From contig NZ_NBYX01000020.1 in the NCBI RefSeq assembly GCF_002099195.1, positions 62,001 to 126,000 on the forward strand: 64,000 nucleotides of DNA, read 5' to 3'. The notes under the pieces are model-generated. The model saw only the letters and a program-made list of their open reading frames with translations. It had not been told where the DNA came from and searched no databases. Below, one piece after another: positions 50,608-60,366 of this stretch; the first letter of the stretch is position 1, and each line of letters opens with the position of its first letter. Position numbers and translations under genes: made by a program. Source of the stretch: Burkholderia puraquae. Lineage in GTDB: Bacteria > Pseudomonadota > Gammaproteobacteria > Burkholderiales > Burkholderiaceae.

Positions 50608-53406
50608 TCATGACAGCTTCCCGTGACATTGCTTGTACTTCTTGCCGCTGCCGCACGGGCACGGGTCGTTGCGGCCGACCTTCGGCATTTCACCGCCGGG
50701 GCCGCCATGCGTCATCGCGCTGCCGACCATGTCGGCCGTCGCCGCGGCCGCCGTGGCCGCCGCGACGTTCGCCACCGGCGCACCGGCTTCCGCGTAGTCG
50801 GCGTGCTGGTACTCGACGTTATCGAGATGGCCGCCGCGCTCCTCGATCTGCTCGGCCGCTTCCTCGAGCTGCTCCGGCGACTGGATCTGCACGTTCATCA
50901 CGACACGCGTGACTTCCTGCTTGATCGCCTCGAGCATCGCGGCGAACAGTTCGAACGCTTCGCGCTTGTATTCCTGCTTCGGATTCTTCTGCGCATAGCC
51001 GCGCAGGTGGATGCCCTGGCGCAGGTGGTCGAGTGCCGCGAGGTGTTCGCGCCACAGGCGGTCGACCGTCTGTAGCATCACCGAGCGCTCGAACGCGCTG
51101 AACGATTCGCGGCCGACCATCGCGACCTTCGCTTCGTACTGCTCGTCGGCGGCCGTCGTCACGGCGTCGAGAATTTCCTCGGCCGTGATCGACGACGACT
51201 CGTTCACCATTTCCTGGATCGCGAGATCGAGCTGCCAGTCGTTGCGCAGCGCTTCCTCGAGCTCGGGCACGTCCCACTGCTCCTCGATGCTGCCTTCCGG
51301 CACGAACTGGCGAACGACTTCGGTAATCACGCCGTGACGCATCGCGCTGATCGTCTCGGTGATGTCGTGCGCCTCGAGCAGTTCGTTGCGCTGCTGGTAG
51401 ATGACCTTGCGCTGGTCGTTCGACACGTCATCGTATTCGAGCAGCTGCTTGCGGATGTCGAAGTTGCGCGCTTCGACCTTGCGCTGCGCGGATTCGATCG
51501 ACCGCGTGACGATGCCGGCCTCGATCGCCTCGCCTTCCGGCATCTTCAGGCGATCCATGATCGAGCGCACGCGGTCGCCCGCGAAGATGCGCAGCAGCGG
51601 ATCGTCGAGCGACAGGTAGAAGCGCGACGAGCCCGGATCGCCCTGGCGGCCCGCACGGCCGCGCAGCTGGTTGTCGATCCGGCGCGATTCGTGGCGCTCG
51701 GTGCCGATGATGTGCAGGCCACCCGCGGCCTTCACCTGCTCGTGCAGCGTTTCCCACTCGTCGTGCAGCTTCTGGATGCGGCGTGCCTTTTCGTCGGCCG
51801 GGATCGCATCGTCGGCGTCGATGAACGCCGCCTGCTTCTCGGCGTTGCCGCCGAGCACGATGTCCGTACCGCGACCGGCCATGTTGGTCGCGATCGTGAT
51901 GCGGTTCGGACGACCGGCCTCGGCGACGATCGCCGCTTCGCGCTCGTGCTGCTTCGCGTTCAGCACCTCGTGCGGCAGCCCGGCCTGCTTCAGCAGGTGC
52001 GACAGCAGCTCCGAGTTCTCGATCGACGTCGTGCCGACCAGCACCGGCTGGCCGCGCTCGTAGCAGTCGCGAATGTCGCGGATCACCGCGTCGTAGCGCT
52101 CCTTGGCCGTCTTGTAGATCTGGTCCTGCTTGTCGATCCGCTTCGGCGGACGGTTGGTCGGGATCACGACCGTCTCGAGGCCGTAGATCTCGTTGAATTC
52201 GTACGCTTCGGTGTCCGCGGTGCCCGTCATGCCCGCCAGCTTCGCGTACATCCGGAAATAGTTCTGGAACGTGATCGATGCGAGCGTCTGGTTCTCGCTC
52301 TGGATCTTCACGTGCTCCTTCGCCTCGACGGCCTGGTGCAGGCCGTCGGACCAGCGGCGGCCGGCCATCAGGCGGCCGGTGAATTCGTCGACGATGACCA
52401 CTTCGCCGTTCTGCACGACGTAGTGCTGATCCTTGTGGAACAGCGTGTGTGCGCGCAGTGCCGCGTACACGTGGTGCATCAGCGTGATGTTCTGCGGCGC
52501 GTACAGGCTCTCACCCTCGCCGATCAGGCCCCATTCGGCGAGCAGGCGCTCGGCCTTCTCGTGGCCCGATTCCGTGAGGAACACCTGGCGAGCCTTCTCG
52601 TCGAGCGTGTAATCGCCCGGCTTCTCGACGCCCGTGCCGTCGGCTTTCTCTTCGCCGATCTGGCGCTCGAGCAGCGGCGGCAATGCGTTCATCCGCACGT
52701 ACAGCTCGGTGTGATCCTCGGCCTGGCCCGAAATGATCAGCGGCGTGCGCGCCTCGTCGATCAGGATCGAGTCCACTTCGTCGACGACCGCGAAGTTCAG
52801 TGCCCGCTGCACGCGCGCGTCGGTCTCGTAGACCATGTTGTCGCGCAGGTAGTCGAAGCCGAATTCGTTGTTCGTGCCGTACGTGATGTCCGCCGCGTAG
52901 GCCTGCTGCTTCTGGTCGTGTTCCATGCCGGACAGGTTGATGCCGACCGACAGACCGAGGAAGTTGTAGAGGCGCGCCATCCATTCGGCGTCGCGCTGCG
53001 CGAGGTAATCGTTGACGGTCACCACGTGCACGCCGCGGCCTGCCAGCGCGTTCAGGTACACGGGCAGCGTCGCGACGAGCGTCTTGCCCTCGCCGGTGCG
53101 CATTTCCGCGATCTTGCCGTAGTGGAGCACCATGCCGCCGATCATCTGCACGTCGAAGTGCCGCATCTTCAGCACGCGACGGCTGGCCTCGCGACAGACC
53201 GCGAACGCCTCGGGCAGCAGCTTGTCGAGCGACTCGCCGGCCGCGACCCGCTGGCGGAATTCATCCGTCTTGCCGCGCAACTGGTCGTCCGTCAGCTTCT
53301 CGATCTGCGTTTCGAGCGCATTGATCGTCGTGACGGTCTTTTGGTATTGCTTGACGAGCCGCTGGTTGCGGCTGCCAAAAATTTTCTGGAGAAAACCGGT
53401 TGTCAT
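50608..53406 (-). CDS. secA: Preprotein translocase ATPase
   Basis: ATPase motor that drives proteins through SecYEG. It has 932 residues. Walker A region MRTGEGKTL is near residue 105; DEVDSILIDEARTPLIISG, the NBD2 TNMAGRGTDIVLGGN and the helical scaffold/wing follow. The C-terminal zinc domain CPCGSGKKYKQCHGKLS binds SecB. An Ala-rich linker precedes that zinc domain. It is upstream of argJ and divergent from the DciA-like gene. Confidence 0.98.
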   Translation of the reverse strand: MTTGFLQKIFGSRNQRLVKQYQKTVTTINALETQIEKLTDDQLRGKTDEFRQRVAAGESLDKLLPEAFAVCREASRRVLKMRHFDVQMIGGMVLHYGKIAEMRTGEGKTLVATLPVYLNALAGRGVHVVTVNDYLAQRDAEWMARLYNFLGLSVGINLSGMEHDQKQQAYAADITYGTNNEFGFDYLRDNMVYETDARVQRALNFAVVDEVDSILIDEARTPLIISGQAEDHTELYVRMNALPPLLERQIGEEKADGTGVEKPGDYTLDEKARQVFLTESGHEKAERLLAEWGLIGEGESLYAPQNITLMHHVYAALRAHTLFHKDQHYVVQNGEVVIVDEFTGRLMAGRRWSDGLHQAVEAKEHVKIQSENQTLASITFQNYFRMYAKLAGMTGTADTEAYEFNEIYGLETVVIPTNRPPKRIDKQDQIYKTAKERYDAVIRDIRDCYERGQPVLVGTTSIENSELLSHLLKQAGLPHEVLNAKQHEREAAIVAEAGRPNRITIATNMAGRGTDIVLGGNAEKQAAFIDADDAIPADEKARRIQKLHDEWETLHEQVKAAGGLHIIGTERHESRRIDNQLRGRAGRQGDPGSSRFYLSLDDPLLRIFAGDRVRSIMDRLKMPEGEAIEAGIVTRSIESAQRKVEARNFDIRKQLLEYDDVSNDQRKVIYQQRNELLEAHDITETISAMRHGVITEVVRQFVPEGSIEEQWDVPELEEALRNDWQLDLAIQEMVNESSSITAEEILDAVTTAADEQYEAKVAMVGRESFSAFERSVMLQTVDRLWREHLAALDHLRQGIHLRGYAQKNPKQEYKREAFELFAAMLEAIKQEVTRVVMNVQIQSPEQLEEAAEQIEERGGHLDNVEYQHADYAEAGAPVANVAAATAAAATADMVGSAMTHGGPGGEMPKVGRNDPCPCGSGKKYKQCHGKLS

Positions 53407-53662
53407 CGGATCGGATCCTGCGTCGCAGCACCGGCGCCCGGCGCGTGTTGCGCGCCCCGGCGCCCGAGCCTCGGCGGCTTAGCGAATTAGTGGACTCAAA
53501 CGAGGAATTTTAGCACGCGGGAAAGCATGCGCCCGTGTCTCGGCCGGACGGGCACTGCGCGCCGACGGCCGGGCCGACGGGGCAAAAGCCGCCCGTGCAC
53601 GGGCCCGCGCGGGTACAATCGGCCTCAACGTCCGCGCGCGTGCGCGCCCGAAGAATGACTCG

Positions 53663-54139
53663 ATGAACCGATTTTCCAAGCGTTTCGGCCCGTCCGCCGC
53701 ATATCGCCCGCAGCCCGTGTCCGAAGTGCTCGGCCGCACCGACGCGTTCGCGGCGCTGCGCGCCGGCGTCGAGCAGATTGCGTCGCTGCAGCGCGATCTA
53801 GCCGCGCTCCTGCCCGACTACCTGGCGAATCACGTCGAACCCGGCTTCGTGAAGGACGGCACCCTGACCCTCTTTGCTGCGCACAACGCGCTGGCCGCGC
53901 GGCTGCGCCAGGTCGAGCCGCGGCTGCTCGGCGATCTGCAAAAACGCGGCTGGCCGGTGTCGACACTGCGCGTGCGCGTGCGCCCGAAGGATGCGCCGGA
54001 GCCACCGCACGTGAAGCAGGCGCGGATGACGTCGGTCGGCGCAGCCGCGTTGCGCGATCTGGCCGACCATCTCGAACCGTCGCCGCTGCAGGCCGCGCTC
54101 GCGCGGATGGCGGCCCGGCATGGCGCGAAGCAGCGCTGA
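53663..54139 (+). CDS. DciA-like (DUF721) protein
   Basis: DUF721 protein of 158 residues. The N-terminal KH-like domain of DciA is suggested by VEQIASLQRDLAALLPDYLANHVEPGFVKDGTLTLFAAHNALAARLRQ. DciA loads the replicative helicase DnaB in bacteria lacking DnaC; the assignment here rests on family resemblance and on its place opposite secA, a frequent neighbour. The C-terminal third is Pro/Arg-rich and probably unstructured. Confidence 0.82.
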   Translation: MNRFSKRFGPSAAYRPQPVSEVLGRTDAFAALRAGVEQIASLQRDLAALLPDYLANHVEPGFVKDGTLTLFAAHNALAARLRQVEPRLLGDLQKRGWPVSTLRVRVRPKDAPEPPHVKQARMTSVGAAALRDLADHLEPSPLQAALARMAARHGAKQR

Positions 54140-54177
54140 CGACATCCGCCGCCGGCAGCGCCAGGTGCCCGACCAAT

Positions 54178-54205
54178 AAAAAAGCAGCCCGAAGGCTGCT
54201 TTTTT
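54178..54205. terminator. Bidirectional terminator between dciA-like gene and lpxC
   Basis: GCAGCC-CGAA-GGCTGC (54184-54199) with A6 before and T6 after, so it works for both convergent transcripts. Confidence 0.92.
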
Positions 54206-54226
54206 ATTGCTTGCGCGGAACGCAGG

Positions 54227-55144
54227 TCAGGCGAAGGCCGTCTGCATGTCGAACGCGAAGCCCTTCGGCGCGGCTTGCGGATCGTCGAACGTGACGATCT
54301 CGTACGCATCTTCGTTCGCGAGCAATTCGCGCAGCAGCGCGTTGTTCAGCCCGTGGCCCGACTTGTACGCCGTGTACGACGCCAGCAGCGGGTGGCCGAT
54401 CACGTACAGGTCGCCGATCGCGTCGAGCATCTTGTGCTTCACGAACTCGTCGTCGTAGCGCAGCCCGTCGTTGTTCAGGATGCGGTACTCGTCGAGCACG
54501 ATCGCGTTTTCCATGCTGCCGCCGCGGGCGAGGCCCATCTCGCGCAGCATCTCGGCCTCATGTGCAAAGCCGAACGTGCGGGCACGCGCGATCTCGCGCA
54601 CATACGACGTATTCGCGAAATCGACCTCGAGCTCCTGGCCGGTCTTGTCGACGGCAGGGTGACGGAAGTCGATCGAGAATTTCAGCTTGAAACCGAAGTA
54701 CGGATCGAGACGCGCGAACTTGTCGCCGTCGCGGATTTCGACCGTCTTCTTCACCTTGACGAAGCGCTTCGGCGCGTTCTGCTCCTCGATCCCGGCGGAC
54801 TGGATCAGGAACACGAAGGTCGCCGCGCTGCCGTCCATGATCGGGATTTCCTCGGCCGTCACGTCGACATAGAGGTTGTCGATGCCGAGGCCGGCGCACG
54901 CCGACATCAGGTGCTCGACGGTCGACACGCGCACGCCATCCTTCTGCAGCACCGACGCGAGCCGCGTATCGCCGATCGACGTCGCCGCGGCGGGAATGTC
55001 GACGGGTGTGGGAAGGTCGACGCGGGAGAACACGATGCCCGTGCCCGGCGCGGCGGGACGGAGCGTCAGCTCGATCTTGCGGCCCGAGTGGACACCGATA
55101 CCCACGGTCTTCACGATGGATTTGATGGTGCGCTGCTTCAGCAT
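54227..55144 (-). CDS. lpxC: UDP-3-O-acyl-N-acetylglucosamine deacetylase
   Basis: Zinc-dependent committed step of lipid A synthesis. It has 305 residues. Signatures: MLKQRTIKSIVKTVGIGVHSG at the start, first zinc His78 in STVEHLMSAC, and a second His/Asp set in KHKMLDAIGDLYVIG. ATG 55144 is used since the conserved N-terminus begins there; the frame is open to 55174. A TATAAT (minus strand, plus 55200-55205) lies about 56 bases upstream. Confidence 0.97.
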   Translation of the reverse strand: MLKQRTIKSIVKTVGIGVHSGRKIELTLRPAAPGTGIVFSRVDLPTPVDIPAAATSIGDTRLASVLQKDGVRVSTVEHLMSACAGLGIDNLYVDVTAEEIPIMDGSAATFVFLIQSAGIEEQNAPKRFVKVKKTVEIRDGDKFARLDPYFGFKLKFSIDFRHPAVDKTGQELEVDFANTSYVREIARARTFGFAHEAEMLREMGLARGGSMENAIVLDEYRILNNDGLRYDDEFVKHKMLDAIGDLYVIGHPLLASYTAYKSGHGLNNALLRELLANEDAYEIVTFDDPQAAPKGFAFDMQTAFA

Positions 55145-55384
55145 GATGTTCTTCGTCGTGATTGAAGATATCAATCAGGAGTTATATTCGATAGGGGAGA
55201 TTATAGCGTAATTCCCTATTCAGCGTAGTTTGAAACTGCGTATCAATCTGTTTCGACTGTTTACCCGCGCCGATACGGGACGGGCCGATGCCCGGAACGG
55301 AGGCGTTTCCGGTCATCAGCCCGTGTTACAACTGCCCTGAGGCCGGTGAGCAGCGTTGCCGGAAGGCAACGGCGCACCGCACGA

Positions 55385-55891
55385 TCAGGACGTCAACGTC
55401 GCGAGAACACTCGCCGCATCGCTCACTTCGAATTTGCCCGGCGCCTCGACGGCCAGCGTCTTGACCACACCGCCGTCAATCACCATCGCGTAGCGCAGGG
55501 AACGAATTCCCATGCCACGCGCGGACAAATCCTGCGTCAGCCCCAGCGCATGAGTGAAAGCCGCGCTGCCGTCCGCCATCATGCGCACCTTGCCCGCGGT
55601 GTGCAGATCACGTCCCCATGCGCCCATCACGAATGCGTCGTTGACGGACACGCACCAGATCTCGTCGATACCCGCCGCGCGCAGTTGCTCGGCGTGTTCG
55701 ACGTAGCCCGGCACATGCTGCGCCGAGCAGGTCGGCGTGAAAGCGCCCGGCAATCCGAAGATCACCACCCGCTTTCCCGCAACCTGGTCGCGCACGCTGC
55801 AGGCGTTCGGCCCCAGCGTGCACCCATCGCGCGCGTCGTCGATGTACTCGAACAATTGCGCGTCGGGCAGCGCGTCGCCCACTTGAATCAT
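55385..55891 (-). CDS. Peroxiredoxin (Prx5/AhpE-like thioredoxin-fold)
   Basis: Peroxiredoxin of 168 residues, Prx5 group. The peroxidatic Cys55 is in PGAFTPTCSAQHVPGY, and VNDAFVMGAWG is the second family signature. Extra Cys24 and Cys31 (DGCTLGPNACSV) are unusual near the N-terminus and may supply a resolving thiol. It lies between ftsZ and lpxC on the same strand, common in Burkholderia relatives. Confidence 0.92.
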   Translation of the reverse strand: MIQVGDALPDAQLFEYIDDARDGCTLGPNACSVRDQVAGKRVVIFGLPGAFTPTCSAQHVPGYVEHAEQLRAAGIDEIWCVSVNDAFVMGAWGRDLHTAGKVRMMADGSAAFTHALGLTQDLSARGMGIRSLRYAMVIDGGVVKTLAVEAPGKFEVSDAASVLATLTS

Positions 55892-56078
55892 GGCTGGTCC
55901 CTCATAGCGATACGGTTTTCAGCGTGTTGCGGACAACACGGCCCATCCCGCCCCGCTTGCGCGGAGAGGGCACGTTTCCCGGCCCGGCGTCGCATCCGAC
56001 GCGGCCTGTCGTGGTCCGTAGCATCCGTCACGCCGGCGATACCGCGGCAGTCTCGCCGCGGCTTCGCCTGTGTTTGCG

Positions 56079-57275
56079 TCAGTCAGCCTGCTTGCGCAGG
56101 AAAGCCGGGATGTCGTACGTGTCGACACCCTTCTCCTGCAGCGCCTGCACGTGCGATGCCGCGGTTTCGCGCGAATTGCGCCACACCGCCGGTGTATCGA
56201 GCGCGCCGTAGTCGGCCGTGCTGACGTGATGCGCCGGTGCATAGCCGTGCGAAACCGCGCTGACCGGCTGGTTGTCCGTACCCGTGCGCAGCAGCGTCAT
56301 CGGTGCCGATTGCTGCTTCTTCGCCGCACGGCCCAGACCCGTCGCCACGACCGTCACGCGCAGCGCATCGCCCATCGCGTCGTCGTACACCGCACCGAAG
56401 ATCACCGTCGCATCTTCCGCCGCGTAGCTCTTGATCGTGTTCATCACTTCGCGCGTTTCCGACAGGCGCAGCGAACGGCTCGACGTGATGTTGACCAGCA
56501 CGCCGCGCGCGCCCGACAGATCGACGCCTTCGAGCAGCGGGCTCGCCACGGCCTGTTCCGCCGCGAGGCGTGCGCGATCGACGCCGGCGACCGTCGCCGT
56601 GCCCATCATCGCCTTGCCCTGCTCGCCCATCACCGTCTTCACGTCTTCGAAGTCGACGTTCACGAGGCCATCGACGTTGATGATTTCAGCGATGCCTGCG
56701 ACCGCGTTGTTCAACACGTCGTCCGCGCACTGGAAGCACTTGTCCATCTCGGCGTCGTCGCCCATCACGTCGAACAGCTTGTCGTTCAGCACGACGATCA
56801 GCGAGTCGACGTGATCCTCCAGTTGCTGCGAGCCGGCTTCAGCGACGCGCATGCGCTTGCCGCCTTCGAACTCGAACGGCTTGCTGACGACACCCACCGT
56901 CAGGATGCCCATCTCCTTCGCGATCTGCGCGACCACCGGTGCCGCGCCCGTGCCCGTACCGCCGCCCATGCCGGCCGTAATGAACACCATGTGCGCGCCG
57001 CGGAGTGCATCGGCGATGCGCTCGCGCGCCTCTTCCGCTGCCGCACGGCCCATTTCCGGCTTCGCACCGGCCCCGAGGCCCGTGTTGCCGAGCTGGATCA
57101 CCGACGATGCGCGCGAACGCGACAGCGCCTGCGCATCCGTGTTCATCACGATGAAGTCGACGCCCTGCACACCGCGGTTGATCATGTGCTGGACGGCATT
57201 GCCGCCAGCGCCGCCAACACCGACCACCTTAATGATGGTGCCGTTGGTTTCGGTTTCCAGCATTTCGAATTCCAT
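56079..57275 (-). CDS. ftsZ: Cell division protein FtsZ
   Basis: Tubulin-like GTPase that forms the Z ring. It has 398 residues. The GTP-binding motif GGGTGTGAAP is near residues 105-114, N-terminal VVGVGGAGGNAVQHMI starts the nucleotide fold, and the conserved C-terminal peptide DIPAFLRKQAD binds FtsA and other partners. A variable linker precedes it. ATG 57275 was chosen (the frame is open to 57335). ZapD in this window is one of its regulators. The 187-base stretch after it has a CCGCGGC/GCCGCGG hairpin (56042-56061) without T tract. Confidence 0.98.
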   Translation of the reverse strand: MEFEMLETETNGTIIKVVGVGGAGGNAVQHMINRGVQGVDFIVMNTDAQALSRSRASSVIQLGNTGLGAGAKPEMGRAAAEEARERIADALRGAHMVFITAGMGGGTGTGAAPVVAQIAKEMGILTVGVVSKPFEFEGGKRMRVAEAGSQQLEDHVDSLIVVLNDKLFDVMGDDAEMDKCFQCADDVLNNAVAGIAEIINVDGLVNVDFEDVKTVMGEQGKAMMGTATVAGVDRARLAAEQAVASPLLEGVDLSGARGVLVNITSSRSLRLSETREVMNTIKSYAAEDATVIFGAVYDDAMGDALRVTVVATGLGRAAKKQQSAPMTLLRTGTDNQPVSAVSHGYAPAHHVSTADYGALDTPAVWRNSRETAASHVQALQEKGVDTYDIPAFLRKQAD

Positions 57276-57392
57276 TGTTGCCTCCGTCAAGAGAAAAACT
57301 GCTACTCGGCCGTTATTCGGCAGGAGATCGGGCAACCCCCTGTCGCGCGCCAGCCGCCGGCACCGGCGCGAATTTCGATTCAGTTCGATTCG

Positions 57393-58625
57393 TCAGAAGT
57401 TGCTCAGGAACCATTCCTTCATCCGCGAGAACACTTGCCCCGCGTTGCCGGACTGCACGGCGACCTTGCGGCCGCGCATGCGCTGGGCACTGCCTTCGAC
57501 GAGCAGCCCCATCGCCGTCGAGTAGCGCGGATTGCGCACGACGTCGGAGAGGCCGCCTGCATACTCCGGCGCGCCGATGCGCACCGGTTTCAGGAAAATG
57601 TCTTCGCCGAGCTCGACCATGCCGGGCATCATCGACGCTCCGCCGGTAATGACCACACCGGAGCTCAGCAGTTCTTCGTAACCCGATTCGCGCACGACCT
57701 GCTGCACGAGCGAGAACAGCTCCTCGACGCGCGGCTCGATCACGGCCGCGAGCGCCTGGCGCGACAGCGTGCGCGGGCCGCGTTCGCCGAGGCCCGGCAC
57801 TTCCACCATTTCGTCCGGATCGGCGAGCGCCTGCTTCGCGATCCCGTAGCCGACCTTGATGTCTTCCGCATCCGGCGTCGGCGTGCGCAGCGCCATCGCG
57901 ATGTCGCTCGTGATCTGGTCGCCGGCGATCGGAATCACCGCGGTGTGGCGGATCGCGCCTTCGGCGAAGATCGCGATGTCCGTCGTGCCGCCGCCGATGT
58001 CGACCAGCACCACGCCGAGATCCTTCTCGTCTTCCGTCAGCACGGCCAGCGACGATGCGAGCGGCTGCAGGATCAGGTCGTTCACTTCGAGCCCGCAGCG
58101 GCGCACGCACTTGACGATGTTCTGCGCGGCACTCACCGCGCCCGTCACGATGTGCACCTTCACTTCCAGCCGGATGCCGCTCATGCCGATCGGCTCGCGC
58201 ACGTCTTCCTGGCCGTCGATGATGAATTCCTGCGTGAGGATGTGCAGCACCTGCTGGTCGGTCGGGATGTTGATCGCCTTCGCGGTCTCGATCACGCGCG
58301 CGACGTCGGTCTGCGTGACTTCCTTGTCCTTGATCGCAACCATCCCGCTCGAGTTGAAGCTGCGGATGTGGCTGCCTGCGATCCCCGTGAACACGTTGGT
58401 GATCTTGCAGTCGGCCATCAGCTCGGCTTCCTCGAGCGCGCGCTGGATCGACTGCACGGTGGCCTCGATGTTGACCACCACACCTTTCTTCAGACCCTTC
58501 GACTCGCTCTGGCCGAGGCCGATCACCTCGTAGTGGCCTTCGCCCTTCAGCTCGGCGACGATGGCCACCACCTTCGACGTGCCGATGTCGAGGGAAACCA
58601 GCAGATCCTTGTAGTCTTTGCTCAT
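57393..58625 (-). CDS. ftsA: Cell division protein FtsA
   Basis: Actin-like ATPase that anchors FtsZ to the membrane, 410 residues. MSKDYKDLLVSLDIGTSKVVAIV is the phosphate-1 region, VLVDIGGGTTDIAIF the phosphate-2 region and GVVITGGASMMPGM the adenosine motif. The C-terminal amphipathic tail ends RMKEWFLSNF, the membrane-targeting sequence. ATG 58625 starts the conserved N-terminus. Confidence 0.97.
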   Translation of the reverse strand: MSKDYKDLLVSLDIGTSKVVAIVAELKGEGHYEVIGLGQSESKGLKKGVVVNIEATVQSIQRALEEAELMADCKITNVFTGIAGSHIRSFNSSGMVAIKDKEVTQTDVARVIETAKAINIPTDQQVLHILTQEFIIDGQEDVREPIGMSGIRLEVKVHIVTGAVSAAQNIVKCVRRCGLEVNDLILQPLASSLAVLTEDEKDLGVVLVDIGGGTTDIAIFAEGAIRHTAVIPIAGDQITSDIAMALRTPTPDAEDIKVGYGIAKQALADPDEMVEVPGLGERGPRTLSRQALAAVIEPRVEELFSLVQQVVRESGYEELLSSGVVITGGASMMPGMVELGEDIFLKPVRIGAPEYAGGLSDVVRNPRYSTAMGLLVEGSAQRMRGRKVAVQSGNAGQVFSRMKEWFLSNF

Positions 58626-58651
58626 AAAGTGCTCTTGCGTGTGATCTCTCG

Positions 58652-59404
58652 TTACTTCTTGCGCTTGTCGGTATCGGTCAGGAACCGCATGCCTGCCGCG
58701 CGAATCGCGAATCCGTTCGGATAACGCAGGTCCGCGTACTCGATGTCGTTGCCCCAACGCTCCGTGACCGCCGGCCATGCGGCGACCAGGCGCTGGCTCC
58801 GGTCATGCAGCGATTCGCTGTTGCGTTCCTTGCCCAGCTCGACCTGCATGCCGTTCGACAGCTTCACCGTCCACGCGTACCGCGCCGACAGCGTCACTTC
58901 TTCCGGCGCCGCCTTCAGCGGCGCAAACCATTTCCCGAAGTCGCGGTACCGCGTGACGACTTCCTTCGCACTGCCCTCCGGGCCGTCGAACGCCGGCAGT
59001 TCCTGATCCAGCTCGCCCTGGTTCGCGGTGAACAGCTCGCCGTCGACACTCACGAGCTGGTCGCTGCCCCAGGTCCCGAGCGGTTTGTACTCCTCGAGCG
59101 TGACAGCCAGCGCATTCGGCCATACCCGGCGCACGCTCGCATGGCGCACCCATGGCATCTGCTCGAACGCGGCGCGCGCTGCGTCGAGATCGACCGTGAA
59201 GAAATTGCCCTTCAGCCGGCCGACCACGCCCGCGCGCACCGTCGGTGAATTGATGTGCTCGGTGTCGCCGTCGATCCGGATTTCCCGCAGCGCGAACGTC
59301 GGGCGCTGGATCAGCCAGTAGCAACCGGCCGCCGCCAACACGAGCAGCAACAGCGCGTACAGCGCGCTGGCGGCAAGGTTGAGTTGGCGAACGTTGTTCC
59401 ACAT
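58652..59404 (-). CDS. ftsQ: Cell division protein FtsQ
   Basis: Bitopic membrane protein of the divisome, 250 residues, with one transmembrane helix at about residues 13-33 and a POTRA domain (TFALREIRIDGDTEHINSPTVRAGV...GNFFTVDLDAARAAFEQMPWVRHASVRRVWP), then the beta domain. It links FtsB/FtsL to the cytoplasmic machinery. It lies between ftsA (26-base gap) and ddl (19-base gap) in the usual cluster order. Confidence 0.96.
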   Translation of the reverse strand: MWNNVRQLNLAASALYALLLLVLAAAGCYWLIQRPTFALREIRIDGDTEHINSPTVRAGVVGRLKGNFFTVDLDAARAAFEQMPWVRHASVRRVWPNALAVTLEEYKPLGTWGSDQLVSVDGELFTANQGELDQELPAFDGPEGSAKEVVTRYRDFGKWFAPLKAAPEEVTLSARYAWTVKLSNGMQVELGKERNSESLHDRSQRLVAAWPAVTERWGNDIEYADLRYPNGFAIRAAGMRFLTDTDKRKK

Positions 59405-59423
59405 ACGTCGTTCCGTTCCTGCG

Positions 59424-60365
59424 TCAGTCGTTGAGCGTGAGCGACAGCACCTTCACGACCAGCTCCGAATAGCTGATGCCGACCGCGCGCGCGGCCTTCG
59501 GCGGCAGCGAATGGTCGGTCATGCCCGGCGCGGTGTTCACTTCCAGGAAGTACGCGTTGCCATCGGCGTCGAGCATGAAGTCCGCGCGGCCCCAGTCGGT
59601 GCAGCCGAGCACGTCGAACGCACGGCGCGCGACGCGCTTGAGCTCCGCTTCCTTGTCGGCGGGCAGACCGCACGGAATCAGGTATTGCGTGTCGTCGGCG
59701 ATGTACTTCGCGTGATAGTCGTAGAACTCGCCGGCCGGCACGATCTTGATCACCGGCAGGTCGAGATCGCCGGCGATGCATGCGGTGTATTCGCCGCCGC
59801 CTTCGATACTCTTCTCGACGATCACGATCGGGTCGTGCGTCGCGGCTTCCGCGAGCGCAGCCGGCAGCGCGTCGGCCGTCTTCACCTTCAGCACCGCGAC
59901 GCTCGAGCCTTCGCTCGCCGGCTTCACGAACAGCGGCAGGCCGAGCTTCGCAACGATGTCCGTCGCGCGCGCCGCGAGGTCGTCGCCGCGCAGCACCGTC
60001 TCGAACGGCGGCGTCGGCACGCCCGTCTGCTGCCACACGAGCTTCGTGCGGAACTTGTCGAGGCCGAGCGCCGACCCGAGCACGCCGCTGCCCGTGTATC
60101 GGATCCCGTAGAAATCGAGCGCGCCCTGGATCTGGCCGTTCTCGCCGTAGCCGCCGTGCAGCGCGTTGAACGCGCGCACGAATCCTTCGTCCTTCAGCGC
60201 CGCCAGCGGCCGCTCAGCCGGGTCGAACGGGTGCGCGTCGATGCCCGCGTCGCGCAGGCCCTGCAGCACGAGCCGGCCCGACGTGAGCGACACCTCGCGC
60301 TCCGAGGACTCGCCGCCGAACAACACCGCCACCTTGCCGAAACGTTTCGGATCAATCCCGCTCAT
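59424..60365 (-). CDS. ddl: D-alanine--D-alanine ligase
   Basis: Makes the D-Ala-D-Ala dipeptide for peptidoglycan, 313 residues, the DdlB type usual in this cluster. Signatures: KVAVLFGGESSEREVSLTSG at the start, HGGYGENGQIQGALDFYGIRYTGSGV, ATP-grasp PLFVKPASEGSSVAV, and RADFMLDADGNAYFLEVNTAPGMTDHSL. It begins right after murC (1-base gap). Confidence 0.97.
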   Translation of the reverse strand: MSGIDPKRFGKVAVLFGGESSEREVSLTSGRLVLQGLRDAGIDAHPFDPAERPLAALKDEGFVRAFNALHGGYGENGQIQGALDFYGIRYTGSGVLGSALGLDKFRTKLVWQQTGVPTPPFETVLRGDDLAARATDIVAKLGLPLFVKPASEGSSVAVLKVKTADALPAALAEAATHDPIVIVEKSIEGGGEYTACIAGDLDLPVIKIVPAGEFYDYHAKYIADDTQYLIPCGLPADKEAELKRVARRAFDVLGCTDWGRADFMLDADGNAYFLEVNTAPGMTDHSLPPKAARAVGISYSELVVKVLSLTLND

Positions 60366-60366
60366 G

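Noticed and set aside
55292..55312. CCGGAA/TTCCGG hairpin after the peroxiredoxin gene as terminator
   Set aside because: Only 6 bp and not followed by a T tract.
56070..58724. 884-codon open frame on the plus strand
   Set aside because: It is antisense to ftsZ and ftsA; no domain or ribosome-binding site.
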